Positions 1-6,546 of a stretch of 13,423 nucleotides of DNA are shown here, one piece after another (within the stretch, counting starts at the first letter, position 1; the number at the start of each line of letters is the position of its first letter). The stretch spans positions 1 through 13,423 of the forward strand of contig RFIO01000440.1 of the NCBI GenBank assembly GCA_003695205.1, given 5' to 3'. A program made the translations under genes and the position numbers. The notes under the pieces are model-generated. The model saw nothing but the letters and a program-made list of their open reading frames with translations, ran no database searches and had not been told where the DNA came from. Source of the stretch: Deltaproteobacteria bacterium (GTDB lineage Bacteria; Desulfobacterota; Desulfuromonadia; Desulfuromonadales; Geothermobacteraceae).

Positions 1-44
1 CCAGCTGATCGACTGATCCTGCCTCCACCTTCTCCGGATGTGGC

Positions 45-60
45 TGGCGCGGCATTTGCT
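45..60 (+). promoter_or_regulatory. Sigma-54 (-24/-12) promoter
   Basis: The bases TGGCGCGGCATTTGCT match the RpoN consensus TGGCACGnnnnTTGCW at every fixed position except A to G at the fifth. The GG and GC pairs are separated by the required 10 bases. Transcription would start near 71, leaving a leader of about 150 bases before the zinc-ribbon/receiver gene at 224. No activator site could be examined because the window starts only 44 bases upstream. This is a sequence match only. A sigma-54-dependent activator is encoded at 11125-12513, but a link between them is inference. Confidence 0.6.
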
Positions 61-70
61 GGTATGCTTG

Positions 71-171
71 TGGGCAAGCCGAATGGTGCGTGCCCGAAGC
101 GGTGCTGCATGCTGTGCGATGCCGCCAGTTTGCCAGCCCTCATGAACAGTCAGGGCTAAATCTTTCGGCTC
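71..171 (+). other. Possible structured leader RNA (three stem-loops)
   Basis: No convincing gene is visible in bases 1-223. Downstream of the putative sigma-54 start, three hairpins can be drawn by eye: GGGCA 72-76 with TGCCC 91-95, GCGG 99-102 with CCGC 122-125 (with an inner CAT/ATG helix), and AGCCCT 135-140 with AGGGCT 152-157. The last is followed by AAATCTTTC, a weak terminator-like tail. It could be a 5' leader of the downstream operon, a short RNA, or chance pairing in GC-rich DNA. It does not match a riboswitch class I recognise. Confidence 0.25.
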
Positions 172-223
172 GGGACGTCGATAGGTCAGATACCGGTTGT
201 TCATTGAGTCCATGGAGGAACTC

Positions 224-730
224 ATGGTCATTCGTTGCCCGGCGTGTGACGCACGCTATCGCATTGATCCTTCGGGAGTCAAAAAGCAGGTCGCCAGGGT
301 TCGCTGTCCCAAGTGCGGGCATGGCTTCGAGGTCAGCCTGACGGCGCGGCGCCAACGCCCCCTGGTTCTGATCGTCGATGACGCCAACTTCTTTCGACAG
401 GTGGTGCTCGACATCCTGCAACCCCTGAATCTCGATCTGATAAAGGCAGGCGACGGTGACGAGGCGTTACGGCTGATTCGGACGGAGCGGCCCGACCTGG
501 TGATTCTCGATCTGAAACTCCCCGGTATGGACGGGCATCGGCTGATCGAGGAAGTGCGGGCCGATCCCGAGATCGCCGGGATACGTCTTTTGGCCATGAG
601 CAGTGTCTTTCGCAGTGAAGAGGAGGTCCGCAAGGTGATGGCCGCCGGCGCCGACGATTTTCTCAACAAGTCCTTTCGCCCCGAGCATCTTCTCGCGAGG
701 GTGCAGACCCTGCTTGAGAACCGGGCATGA
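224..730 (+). CDS. Zinc-ribbon / response-regulator receiver protein
   Basis: This 168-residue cytoplasmic protein joins an N-terminal MJ0042-type zinc ribbon (Cys5, Cys8, Cys28, Cys31) to a CheY-like receiver domain at about residues 46-167. The phosphorylation site is intact: acidic pair Asp52/Asp53, acceptor Asp96, Ser126 and Lys149. There is no output domain after the receiver, so the zinc ribbon in front is the only candidate effector or docking module. In-frame TTG 197 and ATG 212 lie upstream, but GGAGG at 214-218, five bases before ATG 224, decides the start. The stop overlaps the next start (ATGA at 727-730), so it is translationally coupled to a purine nucleoside phosphorylase. It lies downstream of the putative sigma-54 promoter at 45-60. 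The domain calls are firm. The partner kinase and the role are unknown. Confidence 0.9.
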   Translation: MVIRCPACDARYRIDPSGVKKQVARVRCPKCGHGFEVSLTARRQRPLVLIVDDANFFRQVVLDILQPLNLDLIKAGDGDEALRLIRTERPDLVILDLKLPGMDGHRLIEEVRADPEIAGIRLLAMSSVFRSEEEVRKVMAAGADDFLNKSFRPEHLLARVQTLLENRA

Positions 731-1542
731 TCAATATCGAAATCGATAAAGACTCTTTGATTGCAAAGGTTGGCCAGGGACCGTTCGCTTTCGCCCTGGT
801 CCTCGGTTCGGGGTTCGGCGAACTGACCGCCGACATGGAGGTGATTGCGACCCACGACTATGCCTCCTTGCCGGGCTGCCCCCCTGTTGCCGCCATCCCC
901 GGCCACCAGGGGCGTCTGCTGCATGTTCGCCAGGGAACGCGCGAGGGCCTGGTTTTCAGTGGTCGCTTCCATCTCTACCAGGGGTTGAGCGCCTTTGAGG
1001 CGGCCTGGCCGGTTCGGCTGGCGGCGGCTCTGGGAGCGGGTCCGCTGCTGGTGACCAGTGCCGTTGGCGGTATCAACCGCAGTTTCGCCGTCGGCGATCC
1101 GGTCTTTGTCGAGGACCACATCAACCTGACCGCCGACAACCCGCTGCGAGGACAGGATCCGCCTCCCTTTGTCGATCTGACCCGGCTCTATCCTGTCGAT
1201 CTTTACCCCGAGATGGCTGCCCGGGCCGAGAAGGAGGGGGTCGTGCTGCGGCGCGGGGTTCTGGCCTGCATGCCCGGGCCGAGTTACGAGACCCCGGCGG
1301 AGATTCGCATGCTTGAGCGGCTCGGTGCCGATGTCGTTTCCATGTCCATGGTTCCCGAGATGCTCGTGGCCTGTGCCTGCGGGCTGCCTGCCATGGGACT
1401 GGCCCTGGTGACCAACAAGGCCGCCGGCCGCACGGCCCATGGTCTCGACCACGGCGAGGTGCTTGAGGCCGGCAGTACTCACGTCCGTCTGCTTCGGCCG
1501 CTGCTGGAGGATTTTCTGACGCTGCTCGACCGCCAGGTATGA
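727..1542 (+). CDS. Purine nucleoside phosphorylase (PNP/MTAP family)
   Basis: This 271-residue enzyme cleaves purine nucleosides with phosphate to a free base and (deoxy)ribose-1-phosphate, in cytoplasmic purine salvage. Family landmarks appear in order: the phosphate loop LGSGFG (Ser28), GHQGR (59-63), GRFH (79-82), the GPSYET region with base-binding Glu188, and TNK with Asn230. The Glu/Asn pair is the one associated with 6-oxopurine (inosine/guanosine) binding in trimeric PNPs. The length is normal for the family. Two usually conserved spots differ: the common VTNAAGG reads VTSAVGG, and the common MSTVPE reads MSMVPE. The start overlaps the upstream receiver stop by four bases. An S-methyl-thioadenosine phosphorylase role is possible but less likely given the Glu/Asn signature. 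Confidence 0.92.
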   Translation: MINIEIDKDSLIAKVGQGPFAFALVLGSGFGELTADMEVIATHDYASLPGCPPVAAIPGHQGRLLHVRQGTREGLVFSGRFHLYQGLSAFEAAWPVRLAAALGAGPLLVTSAVGGINRSFAVGDPVFVEDHINLTADNPLRGQDPPPFVDLTRLYPVDLYPEMAARAEKEGVVLRRGVLACMPGPSYETPAEIRMLERLGADVVSMSMVPEMLVACACGLPAMGLALVTNKAAGRTAHGLDHGEVLEAGSTHVRLLRPLLEDFLTLLDRQV

Positions 1543-1548
1543 GTAGTC

Positions 1549-1577
1549 CTTGTGCTGTGCAAGTCTCTGTTTTTCCG
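1549..1577 (+). terminator. Weak terminator candidate after the phosphorylase gene
   Basis: A short stem, CTTG 1549-1552 with CAAG 1560-1563, has a 7-base loop and is followed by TCTCTGTTTTTCC, which contains five Ts. Four base pairs is too short for a confident intrinsic terminator. It sits in the right place, between the phosphorylase stop and the next promoter. Confidence 0.2.
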
Positions 1578-1611
1578 TTGGAAAAGTTGCTTTGAAACTG
1601 GTTCGGCCGGC

Positions 1612-1639
1612 TTGACAGCCCGCGGGCCGGTGGTATGCT
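1612..1639 (+). promoter_or_regulatory. Extended -10 sigma-70 promoter
   Basis: A perfect -35 TTGACA (1612-1617) is separated by 16 bases from -10 TATGCT (1634-1639), which is preceded by an extended -10 TG at 1631-1632. The start would be near 1646, about 33 bases before the receiver ATG at 1679. CGGCCGG at 1604-1610 and GGGCCGG at 1624-1630 flank the -35 hexamer about 20 bases apart and could be an operator. This is the strongest housekeeping promoter I see in the window. Confidence 0.65.
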
Positions 1640-1678
1640 TTTTCTGACCGATAAACTTTTGTCAGGAGTTTCGAACTG

Positions 1679-2044
1679 ATGCAGTCCATAGATAGAATTC
1701 TTATTGTCGACGACGAGGAGAACGCCCGTATAGGGCTTTCCAAGCTCCTTAGCCAGGAAGGCTACGAGGTCGACAGTGTTGCAAACGGGGTCGAAGCGCT
1801 TGAGTATCTGCGCAAACAGAAGGTGAGCCTGGTCATCAGTGATATCAATATGCCGGAAATGAACGGTCTGGCCTTCCTGCGTCACCTGCACGACGAGCAC
1901 CCCGATACCAGGGTTATCATGATCACCGCCTACGGCGGCGTCGATACCTATCTCGATGCCATGAACCTCGGGGCGATGGAATATCTTCACAAGCCCGTTC
2001 GCCTCGCCGAGCTCAAGTCGGTCATGAGCAAAATCGTCAACTGA
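1679..2044 (+). CDS. Single-domain response regulator (CheY-like)
   Basis: This 121-residue protein consists of one receiver domain and nothing else. Asp11/Asp12 form the acidic pocket, Asp55 in SDINMPEMNG is the phospho-acceptor, and Thr83 and Lys105 (in KP) complete the switch. There is no DNA-binding or enzymatic output, so it should act by binding a partner or as a phosphate relay. The start is ATG 1679 with AGGAG at 1664-1668, ten bases upstream. It has its own strong promoter at 1612-1639 and is followed 39 bases later by a universal stress protein gene, with which it is probably co-transcribed. The receiver-kinase hybrid at 2654 is a plausible partner, but this is inferred from proximity only. 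Confidence 0.9.
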   Translation: MQSIDRILIVDDEENARIGLSKLLSQEGYEVDSVANGVEALEYLRKQKVSLVISDINMPEMNGLAFLRHLHDEHPDTRVIMITAYGGVDTYLDAMNLGAMEYLHKPVRLAELKSVMSKIVN

Positions 2045-2045
2045 T

Positions 2046-2068
2046 CCCCCGACCGGCCGTACCGGGGG
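2046..2068 (+). other. Intercistronic hairpin between receiver and stress-protein genes
   Basis: CCCCCG (2046-2051) pairs perfectly with CGGGGG (2063-2068) across an 11-base loop, directly after the receiver stop. No T-tract follows, so it is not a good intrinsic terminator. It could stabilise or process the mRNA between the two genes. The ribosome site AGGGGG of the next gene (2073-2078) lies just outside the stem. Confidence 0.3.
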
Positions 2069-2083
2069 AGAAAGGGGGTTGTG

Positions 2084-2533
2084 ATGAAGGACTTTCAGAA
2101 GATCCTGTTCGCTACCGACTTTTCCCCGGGATCCGACTTCGCCTTCGATTACGCCTATTCCCTGGCCCGGCGGTTTGATGCCGAGCTGCACATCATTCAC
2201 GTCATCAACGAACCGGTCGACCTGCGCGGCTTCTACGTACCGCATATTTCCTTCGACACCCTGGAAGCAGAGATTCTCGAGGGCGCCAACAAGATGATGG
2301 ACCGCTTCCGGCGGACCCACGCAACCGACTACGACAAGGTCATCACCCATGTGGTTTCGGGGATCCCGCATGAAGAAATCATCGCCCGGGCCGGCGAGGT
2401 GGATGCCGACCTGGTTGTCATGGGCACTCACGGCCGGACCGGCCTCGATCATGTCCTGTTTGGCAGCACCGCCGAGAAGGTAGTGCGCAAATCGACCATC
2501 CCGGTGCTGACCATCCGCTGCCGCGAAGAGTAG
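2084..2533 (+). CDS. Universal stress protein (UspA family, ATP-binding type)
   Basis: This 149-residue protein is a single cytoplasmic Usp domain of usual length. It opens with KILFATDFS, where the Asp contacts ATP in the family. It carries the complete nucleotide-binding signature G-2x-G-9x-G-S at Gly114, Gly117, Gly127 and Ser128, so it belongs to the ATP-binding subgroup (MJ0577-like) rather than the non-binding UspA subgroup. I prefer ATG 2084 over GTG 2081, because AGGGGG at 2073-2078 is five bases from the ATG and only two from the GTG. It follows the lone receiver in the same transcript and is closed by the hairpin at 2561-2598. Its signalling neighbours suggest a stress-response role, but the specific function cannot be told from sequence. 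Confidence 0.92.
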   Translation: MKDFQKILFATDFSPGSDFAFDYAYSLARRFDAELHIIHVINEPVDLRGFYVPHISFDTLEAEILEGANKMMDRFRRTHATDYDKVITHVVSGIPHEEIIARAGEVDADLVVMGTHGRTGLDHVLFGSTAEKVVRKSTIPVLTIRCREE

Positions 2534-2560
2534 CCCCCCAGGTCGGCGGCAGTCCTCCAA

Positions 2561-2605
2561 CCCCCTGTTTCCACTTGTCACGCGGGTGGAACAGGGGGTA
2601 TTCTT
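2561..2605 (+). terminator. Rho-independent terminator after the stress-protein gene
   Basis: CCCCCTGTT (2561-2569) pairs with AACAGGGGG (2590-2598), and CCAC (2571-2574) with GTGG (2586-2589). One T is bulged and the loop is 11 bases, giving a 13-bp stem followed by TATTCTT. It lies 27 bases after the stress-protein stop. The U-tract is interrupted, so termination may be partial. Confidence 0.6.
2575..2604 (+). promoter_or_regulatory. Possible sigma-70 promoter embedded in the terminator hairpin
   Basis: TTGTCA (2575-2580, one mismatch to consensus) and TATTCT (2599-2604, two mismatches) are 18 bases apart. The first starts in the terminator loop and the second abuts its 3' arm. A start near 2611 would favour ATG 2654 for the downstream kinase. 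The match is moderate and could be chance. Confidence 0.3.
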
Positions 2606-2653
2606 GTGCCCCACTGTCGGGCGTTGTCCCATCCCTTCGAACCGGGTTCCACC

Positions 2654-3838
2654 ATGCCGAGCGACAAAAAGTCCACCGTTGTCATCATCGATGACGAACA
2701 GATCATCCTGGAACTGACCTCCATGGTTCTCGGCAGCCGAGGCTACCAGGTTGTTGCCGCCGAGGATGCCATCATCGGCCTCGAGCTGATCGAAAAGCAC
2801 CGGCCCGAGGTGGTGCTGCTCGATTACATGATGCCGCGCATGAACGGACTGGAGGCCCTCAAGCGCATCCGCGCCGAGTACCCGGAGACCTACGTCATCA
2901 TGTTTACCGGCAAGGGGTCCGAGGAGATTGCCGTCGAGCTGATGAAGGCTGGCGCCTCCGATTACATCCTCAAGCCCTTTTCCAACCAGAACCTGGTCGA
3001 GCGAATAGAGAACGTCCTGCGCCTTCGCCGGATCGAACTGCACAACCTGGAACTGATCCACGAACGGGAGCGGCTGCTGCGCGAGATCGAGGAGTGGAAT
3101 CTCGAACTGGAACGGCGGGTTCTGGAAAAGAGCCGGGAACTTGAGCGCGCCCATGCGGAAATCCTTCAGGCCGAAAAGCTGGCGGCTCTCGGGCATCTGG
3201 CCGCCGGTATGGCGCACGAAATCCGCAACCCTCTCAACTCCATTTCCCTGTTCACCCAGGTGCTGCGCGGCGCCGTCGGCGAGGATGCCGAGATGGTTTC
3301 CTATGCCGACCGTGTTCTTGGCGAGGTCGAGCGGATTGACGAGCTGCTGGTCAAGCTTCTGGGCGTCAGCCGCGAACCCCAGGGGGAGCCGGTCGCGATC
3401 GAGCTGAAGGCGCTGATCGAAAAGGTCCTGTCCGGGTTCGAGGAGCAGGCCCGGCAGAACGGCATCGACATCAGCCTGCGGCTGGAGAACGAGGCGGTTG
3501 TCCGTGGCAATCCCGACGAAGTCGAACAGATTTTTTCCAACCTTTTTGCCAACGCCATGCAGGAGATGCAGGATGGTGGCCGCCTGCGCGTCCGGCTCTG
3601 GCATGAGGAGGGCTGGCACCGTGTCATGGTCGCCGATACCGGAGGCGGTATCCCCGGGGAACACCTGAGCCAGATATTCGACCCCTTTTTCACCACCAAG
3701 GAACGGGGAACCGGTTTCGGCCTGTCCGTCGTGCTGCGCAATGTGAAATCCCTGGGCGGGCGCATCCGGGTCGACAGCGAACCGGGGCAGGGAGCGGTCT
3801 TTCAGATTTACCTGCCCGATGCCGGTTCCGGCAGCTGA
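2654..3838 (+). CDS. Receiver / histidine kinase hybrid (NtrB-like kinase core)
   Basis: This 394-residue cytoplasmic protein has no membrane segment. An N-terminal receiver (about residues 8-125: Asp13/Asp14, acceptor Asp57, Thr85, Lys107) is followed by a charged, Leu-rich linker that looks like a coiled coil (about 128-175). Then comes a HisKA dimerisation domain with phospho-acceptor His188 in HEIRNPLNS and an ATPase domain with N-box FSNLFANAMQEM, DTGGG and GTGFGL. An input receiver ahead of a kinase implies that an upstream phosphorelay controls it. GTG 2606 has AGGGGG seven bases upstream, but that run is the 3' arm of the terminator and the extra 16 residues look non-structural. I therefore prefer ATG 2654, although it lacks a clear ribosome site. 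Its stop is followed at once by the FAD oxidoreductase gene. Confidence 0.88.
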   Translation: MPSDKKSTVVIIDDEQIILELTSMVLGSRGYQVVAAEDAIIGLELIEKHRPEVVLLDYMMPRMNGLEALKRIRAEYPETYVIMFTGKGSEEIAVELMKAGASDYILKPFSNQNLVERIENVLRLRRIELHNLELIHERERLLREIEEWNLELERRVLEKSRELERAHAEILQAEKLAALGHLAAGMAHEIRNPLNSISLFTQVLRGAVGEDAEMVSYADRVLGEVERIDELLVKLLGVSREPQGEPVAIELKALIEKVLSGFEEQARQNGIDISLRLENEAVVRGNPDEVEQIFSNLFANAMQEMQDGGRLRVRLWHEEGWHRVMVADTGGGIPGEHLSQIFDPFFTTKERGTGFGLSVVLRNVKSLGGRIRVDSEPGQGAVFQIYLPDAGSGS

Positions 3839-3844
3839 GGCGGC

Positions 3845-5422
3845 ATGGCTCTGCTGCTGCGCGACATCAAGGTCCCGGCCGACCGGCCCGCCATCGACCC
3901 GGCCGTTCTTGTGGCCGAATGCCTGGGGTTGCCGCCGAAACGGGTTCGCGGAGCCGAAATCCGTCGCCGTTCGGTCGATGCCAGGCGCAAACCGCGCCTC
4001 TTCTACATTCTGACCGTCGCCTTCGAAGCGGATGACGAGGCGGGGCTGCTGAGGCGGCACTCCAGCCTGGCCCGACTCGAGCCGCCAACGGTCCCTGAAA
4101 TCGTTTCGCTGGCGAACCGTCCTTCCGTGGTCGTAGTCGGCATGGGCCCGGCAGGGCTGTTTGCCGCGCTTGATCTCGCCCGTGCCGGTGCCGGCGTTAC
4201 CCTGCTGGAACGCGGCCGGCCGGTGGAGCGCCGAATCCGGGATGTCGAACGCTTCTGGAAGGGTGGCGGGCTTGACGCCGCCAGCAATGTGCAGTTCGGG
4301 GAAGGGGGAGCCGGCACCTTTTCCGACGGCAAGCTGACCACCCGAATCAATCACCCCGATATCAGGCGCGTTCTTCAGACGCTGGTCGACTGCGGCGCCC
4401 CGGCCGACATCCTCATCGATGCCAAACCGCATATCGGCAGCGACCGGTTGCGGGCGGTGCTGATCCGTTTCCGGCGTCTGTTGCAGGATTTGGGAGTCGA
4501 TATCCGTTTCGAGTCCTGCCTGACCGATATCGAACTGAATGGTGCCCGGGTTGCCGGCGCCATCGTCAACGGCAGTGAATCGCTGACGTGCGACGCCCTG
4601 GTGCTGGCGCCGGGGCACAGTGCCCGCGACACCTATGCCATGCTGGAAAGGCGAGGTGTGCGTCTGGAAAGCAAGGCATTCGCCGTCGGGCTGCGCGTGG
4701 CCCACCCGGCCGAGCTGATCAACCGGATTCAGTACGGCGCACCCCGGCCGGTTGTCGGGGCCGCCGATTATCGCCTCGCCTGGAATGACCCCGAAACGGG
4801 GCGCGGCGTCTACAGTTTCTGCATGTGCCCCGGCGGCGAGATTATCAATGCCTCGTCGGAACCGGGCGGACTGGTGGTCAACGGCATGAGCCGCCGCCGA
4901 CGCAACGCTCCCTGGTCGAACAGCGCCCTGGTTGTGAGCGTCGGCCCTGAGGATTTCGGTCCCGGGGTCCTTGACGGGGTTGGCTTTCAACGTCGCCTGG
5001 AACAGCGCGCCTGGCACCTTGGCGGCGGCAGCGACCGGGCACCGGCCCAGAACCTGTTGGCCTTTCTCGGGCAGGGGAGAGGCCCGGTGCCGGATGTCTG
5101 TCGGCCCGGCGTGGTCGAGGCCGACCTGAAGGACTTGCTGCCTCCCGATCTTGTGCCGCCCCTGAGACGCGGCATCAGGCAGTTCGACCGGAAGATGCGC
5201 GGCTTCGTGACCGCCGACGCGGTCCTTGTCGGAGTCGAAAGCCGAACCTCGGCGCCGGTGCGCATCCTGCGGGGCGAGAACGGTGCGTCGGTATCGCATC
5301 CTGGACTCTTCCCCGCCGGGGAAGGGGCCGGTTATGCCGGTGGCATCATGAGTGCCGCCCTTGACGGTATCCGTGCCGCCGGTAGTATCATGAAATACCT
5401 TTCAGCCCGGGAGGAGATGTGA
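3845..5422 (+). CDS. FAD-dependent oxidoreductase (COG2509-type dehydrogenase)
   Basis: This 525-residue cytoplasmic flavoprotein belongs to the uncharacterised NAD(P)/FAD-dependent dehydrogenase group COG2509; the substrate is unknown. A distinct N-terminal domain of about 90 residues precedes the Rossmann dinucleotide loop GMGPAG (99-104), where VVVVG and later LLERG form the usual beta strand and ribose-binding Glu. The family segment around FSDGKLTTR follows. Near the C-terminus FPAGEGAGYAGGI gives the second FAD-contact motif. The length is normal. The ribosome site GAGG (3837-3840) overlaps the kinase stop and is four bases from ATG 3845. Its last four bases (GTGA) overlap the next gene's GTG start, so translation is coupled to the YhaM-like nuclease. 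The oxidoreductase class is firm; the reaction is not known. Confidence 0.88.
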   Translation: MALLLRDIKVPADRPAIDPAVLVAECLGLPPKRVRGAEIRRRSVDARRKPRLFYILTVAFEADDEAGLLRRHSSLARLEPPTVPEIVSLANRPSVVVVGMGPAGLFAALDLARAGAGVTLLERGRPVERRIRDVERFWKGGGLDAASNVQFGEGGAGTFSDGKLTTRINHPDIRRVLQTLVDCGAPADILIDAKPHIGSDRLRAVLIRFRRLLQDLGVDIRFESCLTDIELNGARVAGAIVNGSESLTCDALVLAPGHSARDTYAMLERRGVRLESKAFAVGLRVAHPAELINRIQYGAPRPVVGAADYRLAWNDPETGRGVYSFCMCPGGEIINASSEPGGLVVNGMSRRRRNAPWSNSALVVSVGPEDFGPGVLDGVGFQRRLEQRAWHLGGGSDRAPAQNLLAFLGQGRGPVPDVCRPGVVEADLKDLLPPDLVPPLRRGIRQFDRKMRGFVTADAVLVGVESRTSAPVRILRGENGASVSHPGLFPAGEGAGYAGGIMSAALDGIRAAGSIMKYLSAREEM

Positions 5423-6546
5423 AACAGGTTTTCGTCAGTGACATCCAGGAGCGGGACTGGGTCGAGGAGGTTTTCCTGGTTCGGGAAAAGACCACGGCCA
5501 TGGCCCGCAACGGCAAGCCCTACATGAACCTGAAGCTGATGGACCGCACCGGCGAAATCGAAGGGCGCATCTGGGACCGGGTCGAGGAGTTCGACGGCCT
5601 GTTCGAGCGTGACGATTTCGTCCGGGTTCGCGGCCGGGCCAGCCAGTATCTCGGCAAGATGCAGCTGGTGGTGCAGGAGCTTGAAAGGCTCGATGAAGGC
5701 CGGGTCGACTTTGGTGATTTTCTGCCCGTTGCCGCAGAGCCCCGCGAACAGCTCGAGTCGAGACTGCGCCGGGTGGCGGCAACGATTGAAGAACCGTTCC
5801 TGCGCGCTCTGATGGACGACCTGCTTGGCGATGCCGATTTCGTCCGTGCCTACTGCAATGCTCCGGCGGCCAAGTCGATGCACCACGTCTATCTCGGCGG
5901 GCTGGTGGAGCACTCCCTGTCCATCGCCGGGCTGGTCGATCTCGTCTGCGGCCACTACGGCTTTCTGCATCGGGATCTGCTGCTCGTCGGCGCCCTGCTG
6001 CACGATGTCGGCAAGGTCATGGAGCTGCGTTACAGCCGCAGCTTCGACTATACCGACGAAGGCAAGCTGCTTGGTCACATCATCATGGGGGTGGAGCTGA
6101 TCGATGAACGGATTCGACGTATCGACGGGTTTCCGGCCGAACTGGCCATGCACCTGAAACATCTGCTGCTGTCCCACCACGGGCAGTACGAGTACGGGTC
6201 GCCCAAAAGACCCAAGACCCTCGAGGCGGTCGCCCTCAATTTTCTTGATGATCTCGACTCGAAGCTGAACGGCATCCGCGGCCACATGGAGAAGGATGCA
6301 GGTCAGGCAGGGGACTGGACCAGCTATCACAGGCTCTACAACCGGTACTTTTTCAAGGGATCGCTTCCCGGAGTAGCGGATGGAGAGAACCGGGAGGCGA
6401 CCGAATCTCGGGAGGCGCCGAAGGCGAAGCCGGTCCCTGGGAAAAAGCCGTCCCGCAGGTCGGACCGTCCGCTCTCCTTCAGCCTGGGAGAGCAGCTCGC
6501 CGGCAGAAACCTTGATCTTTTTCCCCGGGAGGATGACGAAACATGA
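5419..6546 (+). CDS. 3'-5' exoribonuclease, YhaM type (OB-fold plus HD domain)
   Basis: This 375-residue cytoplasmic protein starts with an OB-fold nucleic-acid-binding domain (about 1-100). It continues with an HD metal-dependent phosphohydrolase domain containing His155/His156, His165 and the His195-Asp196 pair in LLHDVGK, then HLLLSHHG and LDDLDSK. This order is that of YhaM/CBF1 3'-5' exonucleases, which trim RNA (and DNA in vitro). B. subtilis YhaM is about 314 residues. Here about 55 additional residues form a Lys/Arg/Glu/Pro-rich tail that looks disordered and may bind nucleic acid. The start is GTG 5419 with GGGAGGAG just before it, inside a 4-base overlap with the FAD gene. The stop overlaps the next start as ATGA (6543-6546). 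The family call is strong; the cellular target is unknown. Confidence 0.88.
   Translation: MKQVFVSDIQERDWVEEVFLVREKTTAMARNGKPYMNLKLMDRTGEIEGRIWDRVEEFDGLFERDDFVRVRGRASQYLGKMQLVVQELERLDEGRVDFGDFLPVAAEPREQLESRLRRVAATIEEPFLRALMDDLLGDADFVRAYCNAPAAKSMHHVYLGGLVEHSLSIAGLVDLVCGHYGFLHRDLLLVGALLHDVGKVMELRYSRSFDYTDEGKLLGHIIMGVELIDERIRRIDGFPAELAMHLKHLLLSHHGQYEYGSPKRPKTLEAVALNFLDDLDSKLNGIRGHMEKDAGQAGDWTSYHRLYNRYFFKGSLPGVADGENREATESREAPKAKPVPGKKPSRRSDRPLSFSLGEQLAGRNLDLFPREDDET

Noticed and set aside
1..35. Bases 11-28 superficially resemble the 3' end of a tRNA
   Set aside because: There is no GTTCGA T-loop in the expected place and no CCA end, so no tRNA can be drawn.
90..341. An 83-codon + strand frame before the first gene
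   Set aside because: It runs into the zinc-ribbon gene in another frame, has no ribosome site, and its composition looks random.
256..1743. A 495-codon open frame on the minus strand over the first two genes
   Set aside because: Over the phosphorylase it is the same codon-aligned shadow effect, and the translation is Arg/Gly/Gln-rich with no domain. The phosphorylase and receiver on the other strand are unmistakable.
1121..5299. A 1392-codon open frame on the minus strand across five + strand genes
   Set aside because: From 1679 onward it is in exact codon register with the + strand genes, so stops would arise only from TTA, CTA or TCA sense codons, which are rare in this GC-rich genome. 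The + strand proteins carry clear family motifs; the minus frame shows none.
5332..6330. A 332-codon minus-strand frame opposite the YhaM-type gene
   Set aside because: It mirrors the coding frame of a well-supported HD-domain gene and has no recognisable motif.
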